Assembly: GCF_013426895.1 (NCBI RefSeq)
Contig: NZ_AP023174.1
Location: 1,054,001-1,118,000, forward strand
Direction: 5' to 3'
Length of the DNA: 64,000 bases
Source: Paraburkholderia largidicola
Lineage (GTDB): Bacteria > Pseudomonadota > Gammaproteobacteria > Burkholderiales > Burkholderiaceae
The notes beneath the pieces are model-generated. The model ran no database searches and was not told the DNA's origin. It saw nothing but the letters and a program-made list of their open reading frames with translations. The number at the start of each line of letters is the position of its first letter. Within the stretch, counting starts at the first letter, position 1. Both the position numbers and the translations under genes were made by a program. Shown here one piece after another: positions 1 to 9,085 of this stretch.

Positions 1-56
1 ACCTGCAGAAGATGCCCAGCGCGCAACCGGTAGCGAGCGAAGCCGCCGAGCGTTGA
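1..56 (+). CDS. C-terminal tail of an unidentified protein (partial)
   Basis: An open frame enters from the left edge and ends at TGA 54-56, showing only 17 residues that end in SEAAER. A strong hairpin terminator follows 27 bases later, which fits the end of a real plus-strand gene. Too little is visible to name the product. The neighbouring exporter is convergent with it and shares the terminator. The frame assignment is an inference from the terminator position and codon composition. Confidence 0.4.
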   Translation, partial: LQKMPSAQPVASEAAER

Positions 57-83
57 TCGCTTTTATCGCTGTCGCAGGAAAAG

Positions 84-113
84 AAAAAGCCGCTTCTTCG
101 AAGCGGCTTTTTT
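84..113. terminator. Bidirectional intrinsic terminator
   Basis: A perfect stem (AAGCCGCTT paired with AAGCGGCTT around a CTTCG loop) is flanked by an A-run on the left and a T-run on the right, so it can stop transcription from either side. It lies between the end of the partial plus-strand gene (56) and the 3' end of the minus-strand ABC exporter (139). Confidence 0.85.
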
Positions 114-138
114 CGCGGAGCGTCAGTTCAGAAGTACG

Positions 139-2121
139 TCAGGCGACATGCTGCTCGTCGAACTTCTTGCCGCCGACATGCAGCGTCGAATGCTTGCCGA
201 ACTGCTTCGACAGCAGGTCGCGATACAGGCCCGGACGGTTGCGTAATTCTTCGGGACTGCCGTCGTCGATCACCTTGCCGGCGCTCATCACGATGATGCG
301 GTCGAAGTTGTGCAGCGTCGACAGACGGTGGGCGATCGCGACCACCGTGCGGCCGACCATCAGCCGGTCCAGGGCTTTCTGGATCGCTTCTTCGGAAGCG
401 CTGTCGAGCGCGGAGGTCGCTTCGTCGAGCAGCAGGATCGGCGCGTTCTTCAGGATCGCGCGCGCAATCGCGATACGTTGCCGCTGACCGCCCGACAGCT
501 TCACGCCGCGGTCGCCGACGATCGTATCGAATCCTTCCGGCATCGCCTCGATAAAGTCGGAGCAGCGGGCTTCACGCGCGGCGGCGAGCACCTCGTCGCG
601 CGTCGCTTCGGGACGGCCGTAGGCGATGTTTTCATAAACGGTGCGGTGGAACAGCGAGATGTCCTGCGGCACCAGCGCGATCGAGTGGCGCAGGCTGTCC
701 TGTGAGATCGACGAGATATCCTGGCCGTCGATCAGGATGCGTCCGCCCTGCGTTTCGTAGAAACGTTGCAGCAACGCGAGGACGGTCGACTTGCCTGCGC
801 CCGATTTGCCGATCAGGCCGACGCGCTGGCCCGCCGGAATGTCGAGATCGAAATGATCGAGAATCGGGCGGCGCTTCGGATACGCGAAGGTGACTTTGTC
901 GAAGGTCACGCGGCCGCCTTGTGGCACGAGTTCGACGGCGTCGTTGTGGTCAGGCATGCCGTGCGGCTCCAGCAGCGTCTTCACGGCTTCCGCGAGACGC
1001 GCGACGTGCTGCGTCACGTCGACGAGCGCAACGGCCAGATCGCGCGTGCCGTGCAGGATCGTGAAGCCCAGCGAGCTGACCAGCACGATGTCGCCCGAGG
1101 TCGCCTTGCCCTGATCCCACAGCCACAGCGCCCAGCCGAGCAGCCCGGCCGACAGCAGCGCCGTGATGACCGCGTGCAGCAGACGCAGCTTCTCCAGATA
1201 CAGCAGGCTTTGCTGACGCGCGACCATTTCCGACTTCACGGTCGCGCTGAAGCGCTTCTGCTCGCGGAACGTCATGCCGAACGCGCGCACGAGGCCCATG
1301 TTGCCGATCACGTCGACGAGTTCGCCGTCGACGGCGGCGGCCCGGCTCGCGAAGTTGTGATGCCGCGCCGAACCGCGCCCCGCCAGCTTGAAGAGCACGA
1401 TCGACAGAATTGCCGAGCAGGTCAGCAGACCGAGCGCCATCAGCGGATTGACGGTGACGATCATGACGATCGCGCCGACGACCGCGATGCACGGCGGGAG
1501 GACGTTCCACGCCGTCGTGTTTTCGGCCGTGTAGACGGCGTTGGACGTCGCAGTGATCCGGCTCGCCAGCGTACCCGGCTGTTTCTCCGCGTAATAGGTC
1601 GGCGAATGGCCCGTCAGATACTGGAACAGGTCCTTGCGCAGATCGCCCGTGACGGCCACGAACGTATGCGCGGCCACCCAGCCGCCGACGCGCCACAGCA
1701 GGTTGTCGGCGGCAATCAGGCCAACCAGGATCGCAAATGCGCCCCACAGCGGCCCCGGATGATGACGGCCCGCGCCGAGCACATCGATCAGATGTTTGAT
1801 CGCGTATTGCGAAGCGAGCGCACAGCCCACGGCCGCAAACACGCTGCCCAGCACGATCAGATGAGCGACCGGATGGCGGCGGATAAAGCGGAAAAGGAAC
1901 GCAAGCGGCCGGTTCGCATAGCTCGCAAGCTTTGCGTTATGGGCGTTTCGCTGGGCAATGGTCAGATGTTCCAATTGTTCGTTTGGTCTGTCAGTGTCGG
2001 TTTGAGACGTCTGAAACGGGTTCAGGTCGTGCAACGGTCGTGCCTGGGAACGGCCCGTAACACCAGCGTAGGCCTCGCATTGTAAACATGCAAAAGCCAT
2101 TTCGCATGGCGGTACAGCCAA
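139..2121 (-). CDS. ABC exporter, fused permease and ATPase (MsbA/MDR type)
   Basis: A half-transporter carrying its membrane domain (about residues 65-380, roughly six hydrophobic spans) and its nucleotide-binding domain in one chain. Such proteins dimerise in the inner membrane and use ATP to export lipids, drugs or peptides; the substrate cannot be told from sequence. Visible motifs are Walker A GKSGAGKST, signature LSGGQRQR, Walker B ILLLDEATSALD and the switch histidine in AIAHRLST. The length (660 aa) is slightly long. The first ~45 residues look unconserved and no Shine-Dalgarno sequence supports the ATG at 2121, so translation may begin at the ATG at 2100 or further in. It is monocistronic and convergent with the gene to its left. 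Confidence 0.9.
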   Translation of the reverse strand: MAVPPCEMAFACLQCEAYAGVTGRSQARPLHDLNPFQTSQTDTDRPNEQLEHLTIAQRNAHNAKLASYANRPLAFLFRFIRRHPVAHLIVLGSVFAAVGCALASQYAIKHLIDVLGAGRHHPGPLWGAFAILVGLIAADNLLWRVGGWVAAHTFVAVTGDLRKDLFQYLTGHSPTYYAEKQPGTLASRITATSNAVYTAENTTAWNVLPPCIAVVGAIVMIVTVNPLMALGLLTCSAILSIVLFKLAGRGSARHHNFASRAAAVDGELVDVIGNMGLVRAFGMTFREQKRFSATVKSEMVARQQSLLYLEKLRLLHAVITALLSAGLLGWALWLWDQGKATSGDIVLVSSLGFTILHGTRDLAVALVDVTQHVARLAEAVKTLLEPHGMPDHNDAVELVPQGGRVTFDKVTFAYPKRRPILDHFDLDIPAGQRVGLIGKSGAGKSTVLALLQRFYETQGGRILIDGQDISSISQDSLRHSIALVPQDISLFHRTVYENIAYGRPEATRDEVLAAAREARCSDFIEAMPEGFDTIVGDRGVKLSGGQRQRIAIARAILKNAPILLLDEATSALDSASEEAIQKALDRLMVGRTVVAIAHRLSTLHNFDRIIVMSAGKVIDDGSPEELRNRPGLYRDLLSKQFGKHSTLHVGGKKFDEQHVA

Positions 2122-2713
2122 AGGGGGCGCGATTATTTTCGCGACACGTACCGGTAAGCTTTCCCAGGCTTGACCCGCGTGCGGGCAAGTGGTTCACGGC
2201 AATGGCGTGAATTTTCGAGATATAATTACAGATTGCATACGAGCCGGCGAGGCGGAATTGCATTGAATTCCAGCCGACGCAAGACGGGTCCTCGATGACC
2301 GCGGTCGAACGGCTTGCGACGCCAGTGCCGATGCAGGGCTACCACTGTAAAACACCTTGAGAAAACAAGGGTTTGCGAAGTGTTTCGCGTTTGTAACAAC
2401 GTAAAGACTTTGAAATGTGGGGGCCGGTCTGCCAGGCAGGCATCGATAATGCATGCTCGGTCGCGTCAGGAAATATCTGACAGTTTGTCAACGTCCTATC
2501 ACGAGCCGCGTTTATGGCTTTGAGCACAGACTTTGACATTGACCAAGCTGGCGTCTTACCAAGCGATCCATCGCAGGAATTTCTCGAAAGAATCAGGCTC
2601 GTGTCCGGTGCAGCTTCAGAATGCACGCCGAACCGGGCGCCCTGGCGAGCAAGCGAAGTCGCTTTTTCCAAACTGCAGTCTTTTTGCCTGATTTTTTACG
2701 AGGAGTTCTCCCT
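2122..2713. other. 592-base intergenic region, AT-richer, candidate leader of the GT4 gene
   Basis: No convincing gene lies here. The only sizeable frame (2514-2798) runs out of frame into the glycosyltransferase and shows no family features. The stretch is clearly less GC-rich than its surroundings. It contains a perfect TATAAT at 2221-2226 on the plus strand with only a poor -35 match, so a long untranslated leader for the glycosyltransferase is possible. Divergent promoters for the exporter must also lie at its left end, but I cannot place them. Confidence 0.4.
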
Positions 2714-3778
2714 ATGCGAATCGCTCAAATCGCTCCCTTGCACGAGGCGGTTCCTCCCAAGCTCTATGGCGGCACGGAACGCGTCGTGTCGTACCTGACG
2801 GAAGCGCTCGTCGAGCTGGGACATGACGTGACGCTTTTTGCCAGTGGCGATTCGCAAACCTCCGCGAAGCTCGAAGCCTTCTGGCCGCAAGCGTTGCGTC
2901 TGGACCCGACCATCCGCGACGTGATGGCGCCGCACATGCTGCTGCTCGAAGAAGTCCGCCGCCGCGCGGAAGAATTCGACGTGCTGCATTTCCACATCGA
3001 CTACTACCCGTTCTCGCTGTTCGCGCGCCAGCCGGTGCCGTTCCTGACGACCATGCACGGCCGTCTCGATCTGCCCGAACTGCAGCCGGTCTTCAACACG
3101 TTCAGCGACGTGCCCGTCGTGTCGATCTCGGACAACCAGCGTCAGCCGCTGCAACAGGCGCACTGGCTGTCGACGGTGTACCACGGCCTGCCGGAAAACG
3201 TGCTCACGCCGATCCCCAACGTCGAGCCGGGCTACCTCGCATTCCTCGGCCGCGTCTCGCCGGAGAAGGGCCTCGACCGCGCGATCCGCATCGCCGGCCA
3301 GGCAGGCATGAAGCTCAAGGTCGCCGCCAAGATCGACAAGGCCGATCGTGCCTACTACGAAGAAGTCATCAAGCCGCTGATGGCGCTCCCGCACGTCGAG
3401 TACATCGGCGAAATCGGCGAAGCCGAAAAGCGTGAGTTCCTCGGCAACGCGCATGCACTGGTGTTCCCGATCGACTGGCCGGAGCCGTTCGGTCTGGTGA
3501 TGATCGAAGCGATGGCTTGCGGCACGCCCGTGATCGCGTTCAAGCGCGGCTCGGTGCCGGAAGTGATCGAGAACGGCGTGTCGGGCTTCGTCGTCGAAGA
3601 CGAGATCAGCGCCGTTGCGGCCCTCAAGCGCCTCGACCAGCTGCCGCGCGCGCAAGTGCGCAAGGCGTTCGAATCGCGCTTCACGTCGAAGGTGATGGCT
3701 CAGAACTACCTGAAGACCTACGAAGAACTGCTGCACGCAAAGCGCCGCACGGTGCTGCGCGAAGTCAACGCAGGCTGA
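2714..3778 (+). CDS. Glycosyltransferase family 4 protein
   Basis: A 354-residue retaining glycosyltransferase with the GT-B fold that moves a sugar from a nucleotide donor; acceptor and sugar are unknown. The N-terminal Rossmann domain has the GT4-type opening IAPLHEAVPPKLYGGTERVV. The C-terminal domain has GRVSPEKGLDRAI and the conserved EPFGLVMIEAMACGTPVI, which includes the E-x7-E donor-binding motif. The start is the ATG at 2714 with AGGAG nine bases upstream; the open frame continues 5' but that extension is unconserved. A terminator follows, so the gene is probably transcribed alone. It may act on a surface polysaccharide or on glycogen-like or trehalose-type metabolites. Confidence 0.9.
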   Translation: MRIAQIAPLHEAVPPKLYGGTERVVSYLTEALVELGHDVTLFASGDSQTSAKLEAFWPQALRLDPTIRDVMAPHMLLLEEVRRRAEEFDVLHFHIDYYPFSLFARQPVPFLTTMHGRLDLPELQPVFNTFSDVPVVSISDNQRQPLQQAHWLSTVYHGLPENVLTPIPNVEPGYLAFLGRVSPEKGLDRAIRIAGQAGMKLKVAAKIDKADRAYYEEVIKPLMALPHVEYIGEIGEAEKREFLGNAHALVFPIDWPEPFGLVMIEAMACGTPVIAFKRGSVPEVIENGVSGFVVEDEISAVAALKRLDQLPRAQVRKAFESRFTSKVMAQNYLKTYEELLHAKRRTVLREVNAG

Positions 3779-3843
3779 TTGCCGCGTTGGCGGGCCGCGC
3801 TGGAGACTGTTCTTAGTCTTCGCGCGGCCTGTCCGGTGGGCCG

Positions 3844-3880
3844 ACAACGCCCCGCATGTGTCGAACATGCGGGGCGTTGT
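3844..3880 (+). terminator. Hairpin terminator after the GT4 gene
   Basis: A 15-bp perfect stem (ACAACGCCCCGCATG with its complement) closes a 7-base loop. The downstream T-run is weak and interrupted. The position, 66 bases after the stop, fits the end of the glycosyltransferase transcript. Confidence 0.75.
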
Positions 3881-4029
3881 TGCATTTGCGCCGCACGCCG
3901 ATGCAAAACGCGTGGGGAATGGACCGAAAGTGTGCGTTCGTGGTCCTGCAACCGTGAGACGAATCGGTAATATCCCTATAATGGCCGTGCCGCAAATCCG
4001 GCGCAGCCGGTCCATATGAGGAGATTGCT

Positions 4030-4890
4030 TTGGCGAGAACGAAACAGACGCGTGCGAGCGCGGCGCCCGGCGCCGGCACGATGTTCGCGCTTCGCGCCAT
4101 CGGTCTCGTGATACTGGCGCGCTGGCTCTTCTCGATGGGCGAGATGGACCCGCTGACGGCGCTACAGGCAATGGCCTCGTCGCCATGGGCGTGCATCAAC
4201 CTCGTTTTCCTGTTTTTGCTGATCTTCCTGCCAGGCGCGAAGGCCCGCGCCGAGCGGCCGTTCCATCCGCTGCCGCAATGGCTGCGTCAGGCGCTGCGCC
4301 TGTTTGCTTTCCTCGGTTTGCTGTTCGCGGTCTGGTCGGTGGGCGCGTTCGTCTGGGCGGCCGGCTGGCGGCGCGCGTTCAACGCCGTCGCGGCGACCAA
4401 CGGCTGGCTGCTTGCCGCGCCGACGCTGTACGCTGCAGTCGTGTGGATCTGCCGTCCGCGCGCGCTGTGGCGCACGAATATCGCTGCGCGCCGCTTCGCG
4501 ATCGGCCGCTTTGCCATTTCGATCGACGCTGTCACGCGCACGGCCATCGTTTGGGCGGAAAGCCGCAAACTCGGCCAGTACGACGCGCGCGAGTTGTCGC
4601 TGCGCTGGCACGACGGGACCGGGCGCGCGGCCCGTGGGGCGTCGCGCATGACGCAGGCCGTCGATCTGTCAGGCGCGCAGGCGGCGACGGTGCCCCCCAT
4701 GTCGAACGGTCACGCGACGCTCGAGCGCGCGGGTGTCGGCGGCTTGCTGCGCCGTCCGAAAGTCGAATTGATGTGGGATTCACCCGCTGCCGCCGGCCAC
4801 AACCGGCAAACCGTGTTCAGGTCGCCGCTCGCGACGGAAGGCGATCGTGTTGCGGCGCGGGCGCTCGACGCGAATCTGCGCCAGGCCTGA
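4030..4890 (+). CDS. Unknown four-span membrane protein
   Basis: A 286-residue protein I do not recognise. Four hydrophobic segments lie roughly at residues 17-38, 52-68, 88-114 and 119-142, followed by a ~140-residue soluble C-terminal part rich in Arg and Ala. The chosen start is TTG 4030, preceded by GAGGAG at 4018-4023; an ATG at 4081 would remove the basic N-terminus. A TATAAT at 3977-3982 could be its -10. It lies 70 bases before a DUF2214-like membrane protein on the same strand, with which it may be cotranscribed. Function unknown. Confidence 0.65.
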   Translation: MARTKQTRASAAPGAGTMFALRAIGLVILARWLFSMGEMDPLTALQAMASSPWACINLVFLFLLIFLPGAKARAERPFHPLPQWLRQALRLFAFLGLLFAVWSVGAFVWAAGWRRAFNAVAATNGWLLAAPTLYAAVVWICRPRALWRTNIAARRFAIGRFAISIDAVTRTAIVWAESRKLGQYDARELSLRWHDGTGRAARGASRMTQAVDLSGAQAATVPPMSNGHATLERAGVGGLLRRPKVELMWDSPAAAGHNRQTVFRSPLATEGDRVAARALDANLRQA

Positions 4891-4960
4891 ACGCTCTTTC
4901 TGGACGCGGCCGTCGCGTCCATGCTCCGTGGTCTGAATTGCATCGTTCATGGAGATGTCC

Positions 4961-5419
4961 ATGCTGATCCGCTGGATGCTGGCCGCCGTCCATCTACTCG
5001 GTTATGGCTTCGCGCTCGCAGCGATCATCGGACGCACGCGCGGGTTGCGTCGGCTGTCGGGTCCCGCTGGTCTGCAGCGCGTATTCCTTGCGGACAATGT
5101 CTGGGGAATCACGGCCGTCGTCCTGATCGTCACGGGCCTGATGCGCGTTTTCGGTGGCTTTGAGAAAGGCGCGGATTATTACCTGCACGAGCCGCTCTTT
5201 CACCTGAAGATGGCGGCGCTCTTACTGATCCTCGCTTTCGAGATCGCTCCGATGATGACCTTGATCCGCTGGCGCGTCGCCGTCAGAAACGGCGAGACGC
5301 CGGATCTCTCCCGCGCTCGCCGCTTTGCCCGCGCGGGGCACTGGCAATCCATTCTGCTGATCGTGATGGTGTTTGCCGCGTCGGGGATGGCGCGCGGGAT
5401 TGGCGCGGGGGCGTCTTAA
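4961..5419 (+). CDS. DUF2214-like integral membrane protein
   Basis: A 152-residue protein with four probable membrane spans. The order and residues (an early LLGYGFALAA span, a conserved DNVWGITA segment, LHEPLFHLKMAAL, and a last span LIVMVFAASGMARG) match the predicted membrane protein family DUF2214, whose role is unknown. Three in-frame ATGs (4949, 4955, 4961) are possible; GGAG at 4951-4954 sits correctly for the ATG at 4961. It follows the unknown membrane protein and is convergent with the gtr-like operon, whose last stop is 50 bases away. Confidence 0.75.
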   Translation: MLIRWMLAAVHLLGYGFALAAIIGRTRGLRRLSGPAGLQRVFLADNVWGITAVVLIVTGLMRVFGGFEKGADYYLHEPLFHLKMAALLLILAFEIAPMMTLIRWRVAVRNGETPDLSRARRFARAGHWQSILLIVMVFAASGMARGIGAGAS

Positions 5420-5468
5420 GCCTTCGAGCCGGTCTGCTGACCGGCGCGTCGTTGTCGAACGATGGCTT

Positions 5469-7337
5469 TCAGCGCGGGCTGATGCGGCACCACTGCCACG
5501 CCAGCACGCCCTTGCCGATCCCGGCTTCGTACGGCGTGCATGAGGCCGCGTCGAAGCCGAACCCGGCGCGCTCGAAAGCGCGTGCGGCGTCGGCGGCGAG
5601 CTGACGGTTGCGGGCGCCAAGATCCAGCCGGTCGTCGGCGCGCAGGCCGAGCCGGCACTGTTCCGACGCGTCGCGCGGAGCTTCGACGGCCGCGTGCAGA
5701 TGCAGCTTCGACACCGCCCAACGCAACGCGTGGCAGCCGCGCGCCGAGCGCGTCAGCCCGAGCGTGGCGGCAACGTCGTTCACGCCGTTGACGTTGTCCT
5801 CGCGCCAGTTGTGCGCGCCGTCGATCAACGCAAACGTCGGGCCGCCGCGTTCGCGCGCGAGCGTCACGATGCGTGCGCGAAACGCGTCGCTTGCAGGAAA
5901 GCTGCTGTCGATCTGCGTGAATGCGACCGAGTCGGGAAAGCGCGTCGCGATCCATGCCCAGCCCGTCGTGGTGCTCCGGATGACGACCGTCGTGCGCTCC
6001 GGCTGCGCCAGCGGCGGAAGCTGCGCGTGGTACAGCGGATCGGCCCAGCCTTCGTGTCCCCACGTGCGAGCGCCGCCCGTCACGACGACAGCGGTGGCGG
6101 CGATAAGCGCCCACGCCGCCGCGCGCCGCGCGATACGGGCGGGCAGCAGCCGGTCGAGCAGCAGCACGAGCACCATCGGCGCGAGCATTTCGATGGGCAC
6201 GATGTAACGATAGATGCTGAACAGCTTCATCCACACGACGAAGCCGAGCACGACGAACAGCACCACGAGGCGTTGCTTCGGTTCGAGCGCGATGCGCGCT
6301 TGGCCCTTGAAGCGCTGGGCTGCACTCGCGAGTACCCACCACACGAGCACGAGATAGACGATCGGCCAGATGATCTGACGGATCGGCGTTTCGCCGACGC
6401 GCTTCGAATCGGCCGCGATGATGAATGGCCACAGCAGCGTCTCTCCGAGATTGCGCGGCAGCCAGCGCACGTCGCCCTGCGCGGCGGAGGCCGTCAGCGC
6501 GTTCGGAAAGAACTTGCCGAACTGCGGATAGAGCGGGTTGCCGAACTGCTGCCACAGATGCAGCATCCAGTAGCCCGTCGTCGCGGCCATGCCGAGCAGC
6601 ACGCCGACGCCGAATAGAAACGCGATGCGCACGCGCGCGCCCAGCGTCCCCGGATAGCTCAGAAGGCTCACGCACAGCGCGACGGCGAAAACCGCGTTGG
6701 TCAGCTTCAGGCCTGTCGCGACACCCACGAGCAGGCCGCTGATGATAGGCGCCGCGAACGCGCCCGCCGTGCGTCCGTCGAGCCGCCGCCAGTTCGAGAG
6801 CGCTACCAGCAGCCCACCGAGCACGAGCAGTGCGGTCGTGTCGTCGCCCATCGAATTGCCCAGGCCGGACAGAAAGTTCGCGGTGAGGCAGCCAGCCGCC
6901 GCGATCAGAATGGGCAGGCGGTAGCGATCATCGCTGGATGCGGACGGCCATACTTCGCGGGCGATCGCGACGATCAGCACGAACGTCGAGCCATGCAGCA
7001 CGCCGAGCAGAAACCCGACGACTCGCGACGGCAGATGCGTATTCAACAGGTATAGCGCTGTGTCGAGCAGCGGGTTGAAATAGGATTGCATGCCCGCCGG
7101 GGCGAGGTCGGTCTGCAGCTTGCCATGCAGCCACGCGAACGGGTTGTACAGGTGATAGTTGTACAGGTCCCAGTTCGCGTCCGCGCCGAGCAGCAGCGAG
7201 TACAGCCCAAACAGCAGTGGCACGATCACGCACGCGGCCGTCATCGCGCGACGCGAGCGCAGATCGACGATGCGCGGGCGCGCCGTGGACAATGCAGCCC
7301 GGGTTTGAAGATCCTCTTTCACGGAACGAGCGGTCAT
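5469..7337 (-). CDS. Polytopic GT-C-like glycosyltransferase or glycan-modification protein
   Basis: A 622-residue membrane protein with about ten or more hydrophobic spans and a soluble C-terminal domain. After the first span comes an acidic luminal loop (ANWDLYNYHLYNPF), in the position where GT-C fold glycosyltransferases carry their catalytic aspartate. The family is not certain. The ATG at 7337 overlaps the upstream gtrA stop as ATGA, which suggests translational coupling. In gtr cassettes the third gene is the specificity transferase that moves a sugar from undecaprenyl phosphate onto a surface glycan in the periplasm; that role is inferred from context. An upstream ATG at 7358 exists but would disrupt the coupling. 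Confidence 0.75.
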   Translation of the reverse strand: MTARSVKEDLQTRAALSTARPRIVDLRSRRAMTAACVIVPLLFGLYSLLLGADANWDLYNYHLYNPFAWLHGKLQTDLAPAGMQSYFNPLLDTALYLLNTHLPSRVVGFLLGVLHGSTFVLIVAIAREVWPSASSDDRYRLPILIAAAGCLTANFLSGLGNSMGDDTTALLVLGGLLVALSNWRRLDGRTAGAFAAPIISGLLVGVATGLKLTNAVFAVALCVSLLSYPGTLGARVRIAFLFGVGVLLGMAATTGYWMLHLWQQFGNPLYPQFGKFFPNALTASAAQGDVRWLPRNLGETLLWPFIIAADSKRVGETPIRQIIWPIVYLVLVWWVLASAAQRFKGQARIALEPKQRLVVLFVVLGFVVWMKLFSIYRYIVPIEMLAPMVLVLLLDRLLPARIARRAAAWALIAATAVVVTGGARTWGHEGWADPLYHAQLPPLAQPERTTVVIRSTTTGWAWIATRFPDSVAFTQIDSSFPASDAFRARIVTLARERGGPTFALIDGAHNWREDNVNGVNDVAATLGLTRSARGCHALRWAVSKLHLHAAVEAPRDASEQCRLGLRADDRLDLGARNRQLAADAARAFERAGFGFDAASCTPYEAGIGKGVLAWQWCRISPR

Positions 7338-7723
7338 GAGCGGGCCTTGAACACCCACAGCTTCGCGCTGACGAAGTTGACCGTCATGCCCGCAAGCGAA
7401 CCGACGGCAACGGCGATGAGCGGCAGCAGCGCGCTCTTCGGCAGGAGCAGGACGGTCGCGCTATAGGCTGCGTAATTGACGACGCCGCCGCCCAGCATCG
7501 CGAACAGGTAATGCCACCACTCGGCCCACGCCGATTTGTTGCTGCCCTGGACGAAGGTGAAGCGTCGATTGAACTGCCACGTCGACCAGACCGCCGCGAC
7601 AAACGACACCGCGCGGCCAGCGAAATAGCCTGCTCCGAGTGCGAGCATTCCATACAGCACGCCTGCGTCGACGATGAGGCCGATCACGCCGGCGATGGCG
7701 AAGCGGAGTAGTTCGCGCTTCAT
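7334..7723 (-). CDS. GtrA family flippase-like protein
   Basis: A 129-residue protein with four membrane spans, the usual size and layout for GtrA. It opens RFAIAGVIGLIVDAGVLY and has the conserved WQFNRRFTF motif between spans two and three. GtrA proteins are thought to flip undecaprenyl-phosphate-linked sugars across the inner membrane. The ATG at 7723 overlaps the stop of the GT2 gene as ATGA, and its own stop overlaps the next start in the same way. The open frame extends a further 93 codons 5', but that stretch lies inside the GT2 gene in another frame and is not translated sense. Confidence 0.9.
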   Translation of the reverse strand: MKRELLRFAIAGVIGLIVDAGVLYGMLALGAGYFAGRAVSFVAAVWSTWQFNRRFTFVQGSNKSAWAEWWHYLFAMLGGGVVNYAAYSATVLLLPKSALLPLIAVAVGSLAGMTVNFVSAKLWVFKARS

Positions 7724-8721
7724 TTGCCGGCGCGTCCTGCGAGTGTCGCAGCCGCTGCTGTCGTTGTTGCGCCCGTTGCTTCGCGTTGAGCGCCCGGTGC
7801 CGGAAAAGCGAGGTAGGCGAGTCGCTTCACCTCGGCGCGGCCATGGGTCACCGTATCGAGTATCACGCCGCACACGAGGAACAGCGCCGCGAAGATCATT
7901 AGCGCGGCGCATAGCACGGCCGTCGGCAGCCGCGGCACGAGACCCGTTTCGAAGTACGTTTCGAACAGCGGCACGGCGAGTGCGATCGACGCGAGCGCGC
8001 ATAGCGCCGTGCCGATCGAGAAGAACGTGAGCGGCCGCTCGGCACGGAACAGTTTCACGATCATGCTGAGAATGCGAAAGCCGTCGCGGTACGTGTTGAG
8101 CTTGCTGACGGAGCCTTCGGGACGCGATTTGTAGCGGGTCGCGATTTCGGCGACGGGCATGCGCAGCTCCAGCGCGTGGACGGTGAGTTCCGTCTCCGTC
8201 TCGAAGCCTTTCGAATGCGCGGGAAACGACTTCACATAGCGACGCGAGAACACGCGATAGCCCGACAGCATGTCGGTGAACGTGCGGCCGAAGATCGATG
8301 CGACGAAGCGCGTGAGCATCACATTGCCGAAGCGATGGCCGAGGCGATACGCTTCGTGCTCGTCCGTATGACGGGTCGCGACGACCATGTCGAGTGCGTC
8401 CTCGATCAGACGCTCGATCATCTGCGGCGCGGCAGCGGCGTCGTAGGTATCGTCGCCGTCGACGAGTACGTACGCATCGGCGTCGATGTCCGCGAACATG
8501 CGCCGGATGACATTGCCCTTGCCCTGATACCCCACCTGGCGCACCACGGCGCCCGCCGCACGCGCGACGTCGCTCGTGTTATCCGTCGAGTTGTTGTCGA
8601 ACACGTAGATGTCGGCGCCCGGCAGGGCCGCGCGAAAATCCCGCACGACGGATCGGACAGTCGCTGCCTCGTTGTAGCAGGGAATCAGAACGGCTAGACG
8701 AAGCGAATCGTAAAGGGGCAT
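7720..8721 (-). CDS. GT2 glycosyltransferase, GtrB/DPM1-like
   Basis: A 333-residue enzyme expected to transfer a sugar from a nucleotide donor to undecaprenyl phosphate on the cytoplasmic face. The N-terminal GT-A domain begins VLIPCYNEAATV, continues with VFDNNSTDNT and has the metal-binding DGDDTYD. Two hydrophobic spans near the C-terminus (about 240-310) anchor it, as in GtrB. The ATG at 8721 is chosen because the catalytic domain begins nine residues later; the 51 upstream codons look unconserved. It is the first gene of a three-gene operon with gtrA and a polytopic transferase-like gene. A terminator (8921-8948) separates it from the upstream tRNA. Confidence 0.88.
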   Translation of the reverse strand: MPLYDSLRLAVLIPCYNEAATVRSVVRDFRAALPGADIYVFDNNSTDNTSDVARAAGAVVRQVGYQGKGNVIRRMFADIDADAYVLVDGDDTYDAAAAPQMIERLIEDALDMVVATRHTDEHEAYRLGHRFGNVMLTRFVASIFGRTFTDMLSGYRVFSRRYVKSFPAHSKGFETETELTVHALELRMPVAEIATRYKSRPEGSVSKLNTYRDGFRILSMIVKLFRAERPLTFFSIGTALCALASIALAVPLFETYFETGLVPRLPTAVLCAALMIFAALFLVCGVILDTVTHGRAEVKRLAYLAFPAPGAQREATGATTTAAAATLAGRAGK

Positions 8722-8920
8722 CGGCAGGATGTTGGGTGATGATGGTGACAGGCTTCGCGGGTGCCGGCCGGCGGCGCGAAGCGCGGCTATTTTATCGCAC
8801 GCATCAGGCGCGAACGGATCGTTCGAGGCGGGTGTCGCGGCGCGGAGCATGAACGTGAGGGAGCACGGAGGCAATCGCGTGAACGCGAGTAACGACGATG
8901 AAACGCAAGCGGAAAAGAAA

Positions 8921-8948
8921 AAGGCCCGGACGTTTCCGTCCGGGCCTT
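8921..8948 (-). terminator. Intrinsic terminator of tRNA-Val
   Basis: A perfect 12-bp stem (AAGGCCCGGACG with its complement) closes a TTTC loop. On the minus strand it is followed by a T-rich tract. It lies 15 bases after the 3' end of the tRNA and insulates the gtr-like operon. Confidence 0.85.
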
Positions 8949-8962
8949 CTTTTCTTCGAATT

Positions 8963-9037
8963 TGGTGGGTAGTACTGGGATCGAACCAGTGACCCCTGCC
9001 GTGTGAAGGCAGTGCTCTACCGCTGAGCTAACCACCC
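8963..9037 (-). tRNA. tRNA-Val (anticodon CAC)
   Basis: The minus strand folds into a full cloverleaf of 75 nt including an encoded CCA: acceptor GGGTGGT, D arm GCTCAGCGGTAGAGC, anticodon arm CTGCC-TTCACAC-GGCAG with CAC at 34-36, and T arm around GGTTCGATCCC. It lies downstream of dnaQ and has its own promoter. Confidence 0.97.
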
Positions 9038-9049
9038 GAAGAGCTGTGC

Positions 9050-9078
9050 ATTATGTCAGCTCTTTTAGACTTCGACAA
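9050..9078 (-). promoter_or_regulatory. Sigma-70 promoter of tRNA-Val
   Basis: On the minus strand TTGTCG (4 of 6 to the -35 consensus) and CATAAT (5 of 6 to the -10) are separated by exactly 17 bases. The -10 ends 12 bases before the mature tRNA 5' end, which fits a short 5' leader. Confidence 0.65.
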
Positions 9079-9085
9079 GTACTTT

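Noticed and set aside
2514..2798. Frame in the leader of the GT4 gene
   Set aside because: It runs 84 bases into the glycosyltransferase in another frame, has no ribosome-binding site and no known features.
8963..9037. tRNA-Val, tRNA-Pro and tRNA-Arg as possible integration sites of mobile islands
   Set aside because: No integrase, no duplicated tRNA 3' end and no composition shift that would mark an inserted island was seen beside any of them.
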